64,000 bases of DNA from Bacillus cereus (GCF_025917685.1 NZ_CP089518.1:2171001-2235000), one strand, 5' to 3'. Counted from the stretch's first letter, positions 27,293-36,057 are shown. Program-made: numbers and translations. The notes: generated by a model not told the origin, from the letters alone.

Positions 27293-27436
27293 GTGTGTTT
27301 GCACCAATAAAAGAGCGTTTACATATATAAAAAGTAATGAATATGATAGTAAATATTGTTTTAGTACTGCACTTGAAAATATTTTTTCTCATATATAATA
27401 GGGTATTTCTCACATTTACTTATCAAGAATATGAAG

Positions 27437-27454
27437 TTGGCATAATTATTGCTT
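27437..27454 (+). promoter_or_regulatory. Sigma-54 (SigL) -24/-12 promoter of kamA
   Basis: TTGGCATAATTATTGCTT has the invariant GG (27439-27440) and GC (27451-27452) exactly 10 bp apart and matches TGGCAY-N5-TTGCW. It lies 37 bp before the kamA ATG, downstream of the activator gene. Confidence 0.85.
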
Positions 27455-27490
27455 ATATAAAGGATGAGCGTATAAAAAGGGGGAATAGCA

Positions 27491-28909
27491 ATGTTACATG
27501 ATGTATACAAACCAAATCGTCACTGGAAAGATATCGAATTATGGAAAGATATTACAGAGGAACAATGGAATGATTGGGTTTGGCAATTAACGAATACGAT
27601 CAAAACTTTAGATGATTTAAAGAAAGTAATTAACTTGACACCTGAAGAAGAAGAAGGCGTTAAAATTTCAACGAAAACAATCCCGTTAAACATTACACCG
27701 TACTATGCTTGGCTAATGAATCCTGATGACCCACGCTGTCCGATTCGGATGCAATCAGTACCGATTTCGGAAGAGTTATATAAAACAAAATATGATTTAG
27801 AAGATCCTCTTCATGAAGATGAAGATTCACCAGTTCCAGGGTTAACGCATCGTTATCCAGACCGTGTACTATTTTTAGTAACGAATCAATGTTCTATGTA
27901 TTGCCGTTACTGTACACGTCGTCGTTTTAGTGGACAAATTGGGATGGGCGTACCGAAAAAGCAATTAGATGATGCGATTGCTTATATTAGTGAAACACCA
28001 CAAGTACGTGACGTTTTAATTTCTGGCGGTGATGGACTTCTAATTAATGATAAAATTTTAGAATATGTATTAAAGAATTTACGAGCAATCCCGCATGTCG
28101 AGATTATTCGTATCGGAACGAGAGCACCGGTTGTATTCCCGCAACGTATTACAGAAAACCTATGTAACATTATTAAAAAATACCATCCAGTATGGCTAAA
28201 TACGCATTTTAACACTTCTATTGAGATTACAGAAGAATCGAAACTAGCATGTGAAATGCTTGCAAATGCAGGTGTTCCAATTGGAAACCAAGCTGTAATC
28301 TTAGCTGGAATTAATGACAGCGTTCCAATCATGAAAAAACTTATGCACGATTTAGTAAAAATTCGTGTTCGTCCATATTACATTTATCAATGTGATTTAT
28401 CAGAAGGTATCGGTCATTTCCGTGCACCAGTTTCTAAAGGTCTTGAAATTATTGAAGGCTTACGTGGACATACATCTGGTTATGCAGTACCGACATTCGT
28501 TGTTGATGCACCGGGCGGAGGCGGAAAAATTGCGCTTCAGCCAAACTATTTAATTTCACAAAGTGCGGATAAAGTTGTACTTCGTAACTTTGAAGGGGTT
28601 ATTACAACGTATCCAGAACCAGAAAATTATATCCCAGGAAGAGCAGAAGGCTACTTTAAAGAAATTTATCCGACTTATGAAGAGAAACGTTCTGATATCG
28701 GCGTTGCAGGATTGATGAGTGATAAGAAATTTAATCTTGTTCCAGATGATTTACAACGTATGAATCGCCGTAAAGATTATGAAGTCAATGAAACGCATGC
28801 TTCTTTAAAAGATAAACGTGATAAGCGTGATCAATTAAAAGATAAAAAATATCAAGCACAAATGGCAAAGTTAGAAGATGACAAAAAAAATGAGGGTGAC
28901 GCAGTATGA
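27491..28909 (+). CDS. kamA: L-lysine 2,3-aminomutase
   Basis: A 472-residue radical-SAM, PLP-dependent enzyme converting L-lysine to beta-lysine. The cluster-binding cysteines are Cys134, Cys138 and Cys141 (NQCSMYCRYCTRRRF). The PLP-binding Lys346 lies in DAPGGGGKIAL, and the fold-specific ISGGDGLL is present. The C-terminal ~50 residues are highly charged and low-complexity (KDKRDKRDQLKDKKYQ). The RBS AAAGGGGG precedes the ATG. It is driven by the sigma-54 promoter at 27437 and overlaps yokU by 4 bp. Confidence 0.95.
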   Translation: MLHDVYKPNRHWKDIELWKDITEEQWNDWVWQLTNTIKTLDDLKKVINLTPEEEEGVKISTKTIPLNITPYYAWLMNPDDPRCPIRMQSVPISEELYKTKYDLEDPLHEDEDSPVPGLTHRYPDRVLFLVTNQCSMYCRYCTRRRFSGQIGMGVPKKQLDDAIAYISETPQVRDVLISGGDGLLINDKILEYVLKNLRAIPHVEIIRIGTRAPVVFPQRITENLCNIIKKYHPVWLNTHFNTSIEITEESKLACEMLANAGVPIGNQAVILAGINDSVPIMKKLMHDLVKIRVRPYYIYQCDLSEGIGHFRAPVSKGLEIIEGLRGHTSGYAVPTFVVDAPGGGGKIALQPNYLISQSADKVVLRNFEGVITTYPEPENYIPGRAEGYFKEIYPTYEEKRSDIGVAGLMSDKKFNLVPDDLQRMNRRKDYEVNETHASLKDKRDKRDQLKDKKYQAQMAKLEDDKKNEGDAV

Positions 28910-29178
28910 ATTGTATGTGGTGTGACAGTACAGAAGCGAAAGAAAGCTTGAATACTGTATATTGGGAATTACCAGATGGTACGAAAGCCATTGAAATCCA
29001 AGAAACACCATGTATAACTTGTTCCTCATGTGGAATGGATTATCAATCAGACCATACTGTAAAAGAAATTGAAGACCAGTTGTTTTTAATCTATACGAAA
29101 GATTTGCCAAAACAACTAACGTACGAAGAGTTGATGGGAAGACCTCGTCTATTAAAAAGGAATTATTTCGACTTTTAA
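28906..29178 (+). CDS. yokU: YokU-family zinc-finger protein
   Basis: A 90-residue protein with two CxxC knuckles, MNCMWC at the N-terminus and TCSSCGMDY in the middle. This is the zinc-ribbon/YgiT-type pattern of the YokU family, whose genes sit next to kamA in Bacillus. The start overlaps the kamA stop (ATGA), implying co-translation. The role is unknown; a link to KamA cofactor or regulation is only inferred from conserved neighbourhood. Confidence 0.85.
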   Translation: MNCMWCDSTEAKESLNTVYWELPDGTKAIEIQETPCITCSSCGMDYQSDHTVKEIEDQLFLIYTKDLPKQLTYEELMGRPRLLKRNYFDF

Positions 29179-29202
29179 CCAGCTTTTATGCTGGTTTTTT
29201 TC
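29177..29202 (+). terminator. Terminator of kamA-yokU
   Basis: AACCAGC/GCTGGTT with a 6-nt loop is followed by T7. Confidence 0.9.
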
Positions 29203-29250
29203 TATTTCGCCTTGTATAATGTACCCAAGTTAGAAAGGTAGGGAATATTT

Positions 29251-29466
29251 TTGAAAAAGACATTTTACCATTATATGATGAAGCACCGTGCAGCTTTATT
29301 TAAAAATGAAATATCAGATTTAGCAGAGGCGATGTATGATGATTTAAGTTTTCCGAAGCAATCTGAAGACTATGATGAAATTAGTTCATATTTAGAGTTA
29401 AGTGGAATGCTAGAGAGTATGTCTATATTTGATGAAGCATGGGATTTATATATACAAGAGAGATAA
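29251..29466 (+). CDS. yozE: YozE family protein (SAM-like fold)
   Basis: A 71-residue protein matching the small YozE family: FYHYMMKHRAALFKNEISDLAEAMYDDLSFPKQSEDYDEISSYLE-type sequence with a bundle of short helices. It starts with TTG at 29251 behind AAGGTAGGG. In B. subtilis yozE also lies in the kamA-yokU neighbourhood. Function is unknown; the fold resembles sterile-alpha-motif helical domains. Confidence 0.85.
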   Translation: MKKTFYHYMMKHRAALFKNEISDLAEAMYDDLSFPKQSEDYDEISSYLELSGMLESMSIFDEAWDLYIQER

Positions 29467-29490
29467 CGATATTGGAGTGCTACGTAAATG

Positions 29491-29541
29491 AAAACATAAG
29501 GAATACATTACTTTAAAAAAGTGAAGTATTTCTTATGTTTT
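29491..29541 (+). terminator. Long terminator hairpin after yozE
   Basis: AAAACATAAG and CTTATGTTTT arms, with an inner TTACTTT/AAGTGAA pairing, are followed by T-rich DNA. Confidence 0.75.
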
Positions 29542-29583
29542 TTTATTAAATTTCGCCTTGCTGTTAGAACATAAATGTTAAGT

Positions 29584-29611
29584 AAAAGCTAGTATATATA
29601 CTAGCTTTTTT
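29584..29611. terminator. Second terminator, perfect palindrome
   Basis: AAAAGCTAGTA-TATA-TACTAGCTTTT is an 11-bp stem with T-runs on both strands, directly behind the yozE terminator. Confidence 0.8.
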
Positions 29612-29738
29612 GAGTTATACACACATTCTACTTTTTTATTGAAAAAATTTATGAATATAAGCTTCTGTGATAAGCGTTTTTATGTAGGTTGCATATACTG
29701 TTATCAAAATCACGACGTTAAAAAAAGGAGAGATATAG

Positions 29739-30401
29739 ATGGCAAGGAAAAAACAACCTAAATACAACGTAGGGGACATTGTCGTGATTACGCTATATGG
29801 AACCGTTGGGAAAGTTACAAATATGAAGGTTTTAGATGGAGTTTACGTATACGAAGTAAATAATCACGATGGATTTTATGTAGAGCAAACTCTGCAGCAT
29901 GTGACGGAGCAAGAAATGAAAAAGGGCGACACAGAGTGGATTGAATTAAATTATAACTTTACGTTTGGTGATCTCGTGCAAGTAACTGGGTATGATAAAG
30001 ACGTTTTTCGTATTGTTGGTTTTCGTACAGAAGTATGGAGATATAAAAATGATGCATGGGAAGATACTATATATGAATTGTCACGAATTACGGATGGTGA
30101 ATGGTTAGAAGCTGATGAATCGGATTTAACATTACTTGCTAATGCACAAACGGCAAATGCAATTTTGAAGAAAATGAAACAAGATAAAGCTGGTATGAAT
30201 AAATTGGATTTAGGAAAGTTGAAGTCAATTAACAATTCGAAAAAAGTAAGTGTAAAGACGAATCGCCAAGAAATTATTGATGGATTATTAGATATTTATA
30301 ATGATTATCATTTGTTATTCGATACATTTAAAGATGAAGAATACAAAATTGTTATGGATGTTGTTCATAATTATTTAGTTAAATTGACAGAGAAAAAATA
30401 G
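29739..30401 (+). CDS. yodN: YodN-like protein
   Basis: A 220-residue protein. Two beta-barrel-like segments start with YNVGDIVVITLYGTVGKVT and FTFGDLVQVTGYDKDVFRIVGF, which look like tandem SH3/Tudor-like strands. The C-terminal ~50 residues are helical. It lies between yozE and yozD, as yodN does near kamA in B. subtilis, and resembles that protein from memory. Function is unknown. The RBS AAAAAAGGAGAG precedes ATG 29739. Confidence 0.7.
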   Translation: MARKKQPKYNVGDIVVITLYGTVGKVTNMKVLDGVYVYEVNNHDGFYVEQTLQHVTEQEMKKGDTEWIELNYNFTFGDLVQVTGYDKDVFRIVGFRTEVWRYKNDAWEDTIYELSRITDGEWLEADESDLTLLANAQTANAILKKMKQDKAGMNKLDLGKLKSINNSKKVSVKTNRQEIIDGLLDIYNDYHLLFDTFKDEEYKIVMDVVHNYLVKLTEKK

Positions 30402-30405
30402 TTAA

Positions 30406-30585
30406 CTAGAAAGAGAGAATAAATTGAACAACAACATATGCAGTATAAGGTATGCCTACAATTATTAAAAAAATAAAAAGCCATTTAATAAGAGAGTCTG
30501 CCCATTGATCTTCATGCATGAACTCTTCTTTTGTTTGCCCTACTTCTTGATCTACTTCTTGATCTACTTCATATTGGTATTCCAT
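30406..30585 (-). CDS. Small single-pass membrane protein
   Basis: A 59-residue protein on the minus strand. The acidic N-terminus has an internal repeat (EVDQEVDQEVGQ, from a 12-bp DNA repeat), followed by one hydrophobic helix (IKWLFIFLIIVGIPYTAYVVVQFIL). ATG 30585 lies behind AAAGGGGG. I do not recognise the family. It is convergent with yodN, with only 4 bp between the stops. Confidence 0.7.
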   Translation of the reverse strand: MEYQYEVDQEVDQEVGQTKEEFMHEDQWADSLIKWLFIFLIIVGIPYTAYVVVQFILSF

Positions 30586-30735
30586 AATTATTTCCCCCTT
30601 TTTGATAGCTTGTACTACCATCGTATGCACCTCGTCCAAAAGATATGACCTATAAAAAAAGAAAAACTATTTTTCTAATCTCATATACATAATTTTGAGA
30701 TTTTTTCATAAAACAGAAATAAAGGAGTGATGCTC

Positions 30736-30915
30736 ATGAAGGAAATTGAAGTCGTAATTGATACGGAAGAGATTGCGGAGTTTTTTTATGAGCAACTAAT
30801 TGAAAGAGGATACGTTCCAAAAAGAGAAGAAATTGAGGACCTAGCAGATATTACATTTGAGTATTTATTAGAGAAATGCATGATTGATGAAGTTTTTGAT
30901 GAAGAGGAAGATTGA
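30736..30915 (+). CDS. yozD: YozD family protein
   Basis: A 59-residue acidic protein (MKEIEVVIDTEEIAEFFYEQL, then DITFEYLLEKCMIDEVFDEEED) that matches the YozD family, also found beside kamA in B. subtilis. ATG 30736 has AAAGGAG about 9 bp upstream; ATG 30727 lies too close to it. Function is unknown; the conserved length and acidic tail suggest a small binding partner. Confidence 0.82.
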   Translation: MKEIEVVIDTEEIAEFFYEQLIERGYVPKREEIEDLADITFEYLLEKCMIDEVFDEEED

Positions 30916-31025
30916 AAGTAACGACGGGCTTAACTCGTCGTTTTTTACTCTTTACAAACTTGTCACAAACAGAGTCAACAATTATTGGTATAATTAAAAG
31001 AAATTTTTATACAAGAGGTGAAGGG

Positions 31026-31208
31026 ATGTTCAAAAAAATTATTGATTCTTTATTAGGAAAGAAAAAATATCGTTCGTATTCAAGTAGTGATTATCGTCAT
31101 AGAGGGCGCTCTTATTCAAGTAGCGATTATAAACGACGTTCATCTGATTATGGGCATCATCATTATAAAAGAAAACGTAAAAGCCGTAGCTTCTTTTCAA
31201 GTAGTTGA
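31026..31208 (+). CDS. Small basic Ser/Tyr/Arg-rich protein coupled to a Ser/Thr kinase
   Basis: A 60-residue low-complexity protein: a short helix MFKKIIDSLLGKKK, then repeats of the type YSSSDYRHRG/YSSSDYKRRSSD and a KRKRKSRSFFSSS tail. ATG 31026 lies behind GAGGTGAAGGG. Its stop overlaps the kinase start (TGATG). The composition resembles basic spore-coat and RS-like tails and offers many Ser/Tyr acceptor sites. That it is a kinase substrate is inference only. Confidence 0.72.
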   Translation: MFKKIIDSLLGKKKYRSYSSSDYRHRGRSYSSSDYKRRSSDYGHHHYKRKRKSRSFFSSS

Positions 31209-32029
31209 TGAAATGGCGTCGTATACTAGCTTTATTTGATAGACCACTGCGAAAAAATACAATTGTTGCAGAACGTTATAGCATTGAATCGGTAATTGGA
31301 ATGGGCAGTTATGGGATTACATATGTCGTTAATGATTTACAAATAAATAAATATAAAGTCTTAAAACAATTAAGACAAAGTAAACAAAGATATGAGTCTG
31401 GTAGAAAATCATTTGAACAAGAGAAAATGATTTTACAAACATTAAATCATCATGCAATTCCTAGTCTATATGATCATTTCGTATGGGAGAAAAAGAGCTT
31501 TTTTGTGATGGAGTATATGCCGGGAGAAAATTTCGAAGATTATATTTTCTTAGATGGGCATGTATATAAAGAACGAGAGGTTTTTAAAATTTTATATGAA
31601 ATATTAGGAATTGTTTCAGTTTTTCATAGTAAAGGTATCATTCACCGAGATTTACGTATTCCGAATATATTAATGAAAGAAAATCAAATTAGTATTATTG
31701 ATTTTGGTTTGGCTAAATTGAAAGGTGAGGGTGATGAGAGAGCTACAACTTATGAAGGGGAACAAGCTTTGATGCGAGAAGTTCACTTTCGTAGCGATTT
31801 TTATGCGCTCGGTCATTTCGTATTATTTTTACTGTATGCTAGTTATGAATCAACTGAAAAAAAAGAAAAACCTTGGTATGAAGAGTTAGTATTGGAAGAA
31901 TATAATCGCGAAATGCTAATGCGAATGTTACAAATGAAAGCGCCATACTATGAGAATGTACAAGATCTGAAAAAAGATGTAGCTTACACTTTAGAAAGGA
32001 TGGAGACCCCATGTTTCAAAAGTTTTTAG
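31208..32029 (+). CDS. Hanks-type serine/threonine protein kinase (YbdM-like)
   Basis: A 273-residue soluble kinase without a membrane segment. It has the glycine loop IGMGSYGITYVV, an ATP-binding Lys in KYKVLKQLR, the catalytic loop IIHRDLRIPNIL (HRD), and the metal-binding DFG in IIDFGLAK. The size and N-terminus recall B. subtilis YbdM (PrkD). The catalytic loop has Arg-Ile-Pro where Lys-Pro-x is common (HRDLKPxN), so activity may be altered. Its start overlaps the preceding gene, and its end overlaps spo0M by 19 bp, giving a tight three-gene cassette. Confidence 0.85.
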   Translation: MKWRRILALFDRPLRKNTIVAERYSIESVIGMGSYGITYVVNDLQINKYKVLKQLRQSKQRYESGRKSFEQEKMILQTLNHHAIPSLYDHFVWEKKSFFVMEYMPGENFEDYIFLDGHVYKEREVFKILYEILGIVSVFHSKGIIHRDLRIPNILMKENQISIIDFGLAKLKGEGDERATTYEGEQALMREVHFRSDFYALGHFVLFLLYASYESTEKKEKPWYEELVLEEYNREMLMRMLQMKAPYYENVQDLKKDVAYTLERMETPCFKSF

Positions 32030-32766
32030 CAAGCGTTGGTATTGGTAGTGCAAAAGTAGATACGGTTCTTGAAAAAGATGAGTATATAGTTGGAGAAGAG
32101 ATAGTAGGAAAGGTTCATATAACTGGAGGCTCAGTTAGCCAACAAATTGAAAGCATTTACTTAACGTTATCGACGTCTTATGTAAGAGAAGTGGATGATA
32201 AAAAAGTAACGGCAACGTATGATTTAGAGCGAGTTCGTTTAACAGAACCTTTTTCTGTTGAGCCGAATGAAAAAAAGGAAATTTCATTTTCATTTAAACT
32301 GCCAGTTGAAACACCGCTTACACTTGGAATGAAAACAGTTTGGGTACATACAGGCCTTGATATTAAACGTAGTATAGACCCAAGTGATCGTGATTACATT
32401 CAAGTGTTGCCAAATGCACTATTAAATAGTGTGTTAGAGAGTGTAAATCAATTAGGTTTTAAAGCGCGTCATATAGAATGTGAAGAGTTGCCGTATCGAT
32501 TACGTAAGCAAGTTCCATTCGCACAAGAGTTTGAGTTTGTTCCTGTTTCCGGACAGTATTATGGGAAATTAGACGAGCTAGAATTATTAATTTTGCCAAG
32601 CACTTACGATCGCCTAGAGATTATTATGGAAGTAGACAGAAAATCTCGTGGATTAGCAGGTTTATTTACGGAAGCGCTTGATCTTGACGAGAAAGTGATT
32701 CGCTTTACAGTAACGAATGAAGATATTCCAGCGATGAAAGAAAAAATTAACAATTATATTTTTTAA
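32011..32766 (+). CDS. spo0M: Sporulation-control protein Spo0M
   Basis: A 251-residue arrestin-like beta-sandwich protein. N-terminal MFQKFLASVGIGSAKVDTVLEKDEY, ITGGSVSQQIESIYLTL and the C-terminal KSRGLAGLFTEALDLDE are typical of Spo0M. In B. subtilis it influences sporulation stage 0 and interacts with cytoskeletal proteins. The start overlaps the kinase gene by 19 bp, so it is likely translationally coupled to it. Confidence 0.93.
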   Translation: MFQKFLASVGIGSAKVDTVLEKDEYIVGEEIVGKVHITGGSVSQQIESIYLTLSTSYVREVDDKKVTATYDLERVRLTEPFSVEPNEKKEISFSFKLPVETPLTLGMKTVWVHTGLDIKRSIDPSDRDYIQVLPNALLNSVLESVNQLGFKARHIECEELPYRLRKQVPFAQEFEFVPVSGQYYGKLDELELLILPSTYDRLEIIMEVDRKSRGLAGLFTEALDLDEKVIRFTVTNEDIPAMKEKINNYIF

Positions 32767-32770
32767 TAAA

Positions 32771-32830
32771 CTATGCATAAAAAAGAAATGGAGAGGAAAA
32801 CTAAAACAACCGCTCCATTTTTTTGCATAG
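32771..32830 (+). terminator. Extended terminator hairpin after spo0M
   Basis: AAATGGAG/CTCCATTT forms the inner stem and CTATGCA/TGCATAG the outer one. The T7 lies inside the outer stem, so it may terminate or form a long antiterminator-like structure ahead of yodM. Confidence 0.7.
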
Positions 32831-32843
32831 TGAGGTTATGTAT

Positions 32844-33479
32844 GTGAAACGATATCGACATTTATACTTGTTAAGTTTTACGCTACTCATTTGTTTTGTC
32901 GTATTATCACTTTCGTATCATACCGCTTGTATTGAGAAATTTGACAATATAGTTGCGCATTTTATTCAAAGTTTTCGAAACGACTACTTGACAGCCTACT
33001 TTACTTGGGTGTCTTTTATCGGTTCCAAAAGAATATATTTTCCGTTACTCATTATACTTGTAATGTATTTTCTCGTTAGAAAAAAGTTGCTTAGTGCATT
33101 ACTTCTAACAATTAATTATTATGGATCTCGTTATTTAAACAGTATGCTTAAACTATGGTACGAACGAGCAAGACCTGATGTAACGCAGCTTGTTACTGCA
33201 ACTGGATATAGTTTTCCGAGCGGTCATACGATGAATGCTACTGCTTTTTTAGGATTTATTGCATACGTCACAATTACAGAAGATCGTATTTCATTGCATA
33301 AAAAGTTGCTGATTATTTTTATAGCGAGCTTTGTTGTATTATCTATTTCAGTTAGCCGGATTTATCTTGGCGTGCACTATCCATCTGATATATTAGCCGG
33401 ATGGGCAGCGGGCGGTAGCTGGCTCGTTTTATGTGTTATATTTCATAAGGCGTTCATCAAAAAAGAACCTATGTCATAA
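32844..33479 (+). CDS. yodM: PAP2-family phosphatase (YodM-like)
   Basis: A 211-residue integral membrane phosphatase with six hydrophobic segments. The three PAP2 motifs are present: KLWYERARP, SFPSGHTMNA (the PSGH motif) and SRIYLGVHYPSDILAGW. Likely substrates are lipid phosphates such as undecaprenyl or phosphatidylglycerol phosphate. GTG 32844 fits the TGAGG RBS at 8 bp; ATG 32838 is only 2 bp from it. yodM lies in the same neighbourhood in B. subtilis. Confidence 0.85.
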   Translation: MKRYRHLYLLSFTLLICFVVLSLSYHTACIEKFDNIVAHFIQSFRNDYLTAYFTWVSFIGSKRIYFPLLIILVMYFLVRKKLLSALLLTINYYGSRYLNSMLKLWYERARPDVTQLVTATGYSFPSGHTMNATAFLGFIAYVTITEDRISLHKKLLIIFIASFVVLSISVSRIYLGVHYPSDILAGWAAGGSWLVLCVIFHKAFIKKEPMS

Positions 33480-33490
33480 TAGGTTCTTTT
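33461..33490. terminator. Bidirectional terminator between yodM and CDF gene
   Basis: AAAAGAACCTAT/ATAGGTTCTTTT overlaps both convergent gene ends. Confidence 0.85.
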
Positions 33491-34350
33491 TGCATGGGCT
33501 CCACATGAATATGAGCATGGTATATTCCGAATTTCTTTCGAAGCATAGCCTCGATGTTGTCAGTAATACAGTGACTTTCTCCAACATCCATACGGGCATC
33601 TACCTCGATTGTAATATCAACGTATGTTTGATTCCCGTACATACGAGCGCGAATATCTACGATGTTTTCCACGCCACCAATATGTTCAATGGCATCAGCG
33701 TACTCTTCCATCTTATCTGGATCGATTCCATCCGTTAGCATATGAGAAGCTTCTACGAAAATTTCCCATGCGGTTTTACAAATAATAAGACCGACAATTA
33801 AAGCGGCAATAGGGTCTAAAATAGGCATTTGGAACTGTGATCCGACTATACCTATTACTGTACCAATACTTACGAGTGCATCTGATAAATTATCTTTTGC
33901 AGCGGCTTCTAACGACTTACTCTTTGTTTGAATCGCAATCTTTTTCGTATATTTATATACGAAATACATTACGACGGCAGAAAATAAAGCAACCCACGCA
34001 GCGAGTACATTAGGCGCTGCTTGTTTCGGATTTAAAAACGATTGAATTGCACTAATCACAACTTCTAATCCGACCGTTGCCATAATAAAAGAAGCAACAA
34101 GTGATGCGATTTGTTCTGCACGCGAATGCCCATATGGATGATCTGGGTCGCGAGGCTTACGAGAAATTTTCAGGCCAATTAATATTGCTAAAGAAGCACC
34201 AATATCCGTTAAGTTATTCAATCCATCAGCACGTAATGCGCTAGAGAGGGTAATATAACTGATGATAATTTTCATAGAGGATAAAAATATGTAGGCCATA
34301 ATGCTGACAATAGCACCTTTATCAGCTTCTTTATGAGAAAGAGAATCCAT
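33469..34350 (-). CDS. Cation diffusion facilitator (Zn/Mn/Fe exporter)
   Basis: A 293-residue CDF transporter with six helices. Metal-site motifs are ADGLNNLTDIGAS in helix 2 (where many members have HxxxD, here the DxxxD form) and AAAKDNLSDALVS in helix 5. The cytosolic C-terminal domain (HIGGVENIVDIRARMYGNQTYVDITI) mediates dimerisation. The DxxxD type often carries Mn or Fe; specificity is not settled here. ATG 34350 has AAGGTG 10 bp upstream. Confidence 0.9.
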   Translation of the reverse strand: MDSLSHKEADKGAIVSIMAYIFLSSMKIIISYITLSSALRADGLNNLTDIGASLAILIGLKISRKPRDPDHPYGHSRAEQIASLVASFIMATVGLEVVISAIQSFLNPKQAAPNVLAAWVALFSAVVMYFVYKYTKKIAIQTKSKSLEAAAKDNLSDALVSIGTVIGIVGSQFQMPILDPIAALIVGLIICKTAWEIFVEASHMLTDGIDPDKMEEYADAIEHIGGVENIVDIRARMYGNQTYVDITIEVDARMDVGESHCITDNIEAMLRKKFGIYHAHIHVEPMQKEPIMT

Positions 34351-34553
34351 TTTAATCACTCACCTTCCTATTAGGAATTTCTTTCTATACATAGAGTATC
34401 AAACGAAACTCGTGTGGGTCTATACAAACATTGTTGACGTTTTATAGCTTTTTAAGAAGGGGATAACAAAGTTTCGTTAAGGAAAAAAATGTTGAAAAGT
34501 ACAAAGTTTAGGTTTGGAATTCATTTACAATTAAAGAGTGGGAGGGTAAGGTG

Positions 34554-34964
34554 ATGAAAAAACTAATATTTTTCTTACTATGTATTGTTCTTATAATGAC
34601 TGGGTGTAATTCATCAAATATTGAAAATGTGAAGGAACATAATATTTCTAAAGTATCCATATCTACTTTTAATGGCTACGGTGGATTAAATGAAAATTAT
34701 TTTCTAAACATAGAAGACAAACAAATAATCAATGGAATTAATAATATGTTTAATAGCATGAAAAAACAAAAGAGAAGAGGTGAAATACCACAATACGATA
34801 TACTAATTACATATGAAAATAGTGATACGAAGGGTATACATTTATACCTCGGAGATGAAGGAGAAAGGAGTGTAATTATGTACATTGGTCATGAAGAAAC
34901 TGTATACTACACTTCTGAAGAAATGACGAAACAACTACGAAAGATAATTGTGAAAAAAGATTAA
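34554..34964 (+). CDS. Small lipoprotein, unknown function
   Basis: A 136-residue protein with a type II signal peptide: MKKLIFFLLCIVLIMTGC, with the lipobox LIMTGC. The mature part is about 115 residues of mixed strand/helix. ATG 34554 lies behind AGGGTAAGG. The family is not recognised. It probably sits on the outer face of the membrane. Confidence 0.8.
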   Translation: MKKLIFFLLCIVLIMTGCNSSNIENVKEHNISKVSISTFNGYGGLNENYFLNIEDKQIINGINNMFNSMKKQKRRGEIPQYDILITYENSDTKGIHLYLGDEGERSVIMYIGHEETVYYTSEEMTKQLRKIIVKKD

Positions 34965-34998
34965 AACCCTCTAAAAATTATTTTTCAGAGGGTTTTAA
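34961..34998. terminator. Bidirectional terminator between lipoprotein and thioredoxin genes
   Basis: A 12-bp stem TTAAAACCCTCT/AGAGGGTTTTAA with a T-rich loop. Confidence 0.85.
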
Positions 34999-35000
34999 TC

Positions 35001-35315
35001 TTAGTATGCTTCTAAAAACTCAGTAACTTGCTCTTCAGTTTTTGCGTTAGCACTATGTAAGTGACCAAGCTTCTCGCCATTTTGATAAACAAGTAGGCTT
35101 GGAATGCCCATTACTTGATACTCTTCCGCAATACTTGGGAACTCATCTTTATTAATAGAATACCATTCAAACTTATTGAACTCTTCCATTACATCTCCGA
35201 TAAAGTTGTCCATACGCACGCAATCCGGGCACCATGTAGTAAAGAACTTAACAACAACTGGTTCCTCGCTTGCGATGATGTCTTTGAATTCTTGTTCAGA
35301 TTTGATTTCTTTCAT
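35001..35315 (-). CDS. Thioredoxin-family protein (YtpP-like)
   Basis: A 104-residue thioredoxin-fold protein with the redox centre TTWCPDCVRM and the cis-proline segment MGIPSLLVY. The CPDC active site is the form of the YtpP-like subfamily rather than TrxA (CGPC). ATG 35315 lies behind AAAGGAG; seven in-frame residues upstream overlap the RBS. Confidence 0.88.
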   Translation of the reverse strand: MKEIKSEQEFKDIIASEEPVVVKFFTTWCPDCVRMDNFIGDVMEEFNKFEWYSINKDEFPSIAEEYQVMGIPSLLVYQNGEKLGHLHSANAKTEEQVTEFLEAY

Positions 35316-35388
35316 GTTTTGTTGCTCCTTTTTCACTTATAATATTTGGGGTTATTTAGGCGGTGTTTTTGCCTAGAAACGAAAACTT

Positions 35389-36057
35389 TTAACAAAAGTT
35401 TTTCTTTCCAAATAATTCGTTTGCAAATTGATCCACCGCAGTTTCCTGAAGTCCTGGTACAACATGTGAGTAGGTCTTCAGTGTGATACTTACTCTTTTA
35501 TGTCCTAATCGTTCACTTACAATCTTAGGATATATACTTTGTTTTAACATAATTGTTACACGAGTATGTCTCAGATCATGGAACCGAATATCAGGAACCT
35601 CACTTTTCTTTATAAGCTTTTTCCAGAGCTGTGTCAAACTTCTGAAACGGCAGACCCAATCGTAGTCATTATAGCTTTCATCATATCGCTCTTTTTCATC
35701 AGAGATTTTTTGCAGATGGTCATTTAGTACTATTAAAGTAATGTCAGGAAAAATCAGCAATCTCTTTCCTGAAGAGGTTTTTAGTTCATGGAATCCCTTT
35801 GTAATGTGAGAAAGGGAACGGTTAACAGATAACGTTCGTCTCTCAAAATCAATATCTTTCCATTGTAGACCTGTGATTTCACCTTTACGCATTTCACATG
35901 TAATAGCAAGAAGATAAGCGATATAATAACGGTTTTCTTTTGCATGTTCTAAAAAACGAAGAACTTCTTCATCGATTAAAAAACCAGGGGGTAAACGCTG
36001 ATTTAGGATGCGGAAATGGCTAAAGAAACTATTTTCGAAAAAACGCCCACCCTGCAT
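35389..36057 (-). pseudogene. Tyrosine recombinase (phage integrase), catalytic domain only
   Basis: A 222-codon frame containing most of a tyrosine-recombinase catalytic domain: first Arg in CEMRKGEITGLQWKDID, HxxR in FHDLRHTRVT, LGHKRVSITLKTYSHV with the final His and Tyr. The N-terminal arm-binding and core-binding domains (about 150 residues) are missing. The first ~15 residues of the frame are antisense to the small zinc-ribbon ORF at 36008, so real homology probably starts near 36000. It is a prophage remnant and probably inactive. Confidence 0.82.

Noticed and set aside
33433..33738. Plus-strand ORFs over the CDF transporter gene
   Set aside because: The minus-strand frame is a complete CDF protein with family motifs and a good RBS; the plus-strand frame has neither.
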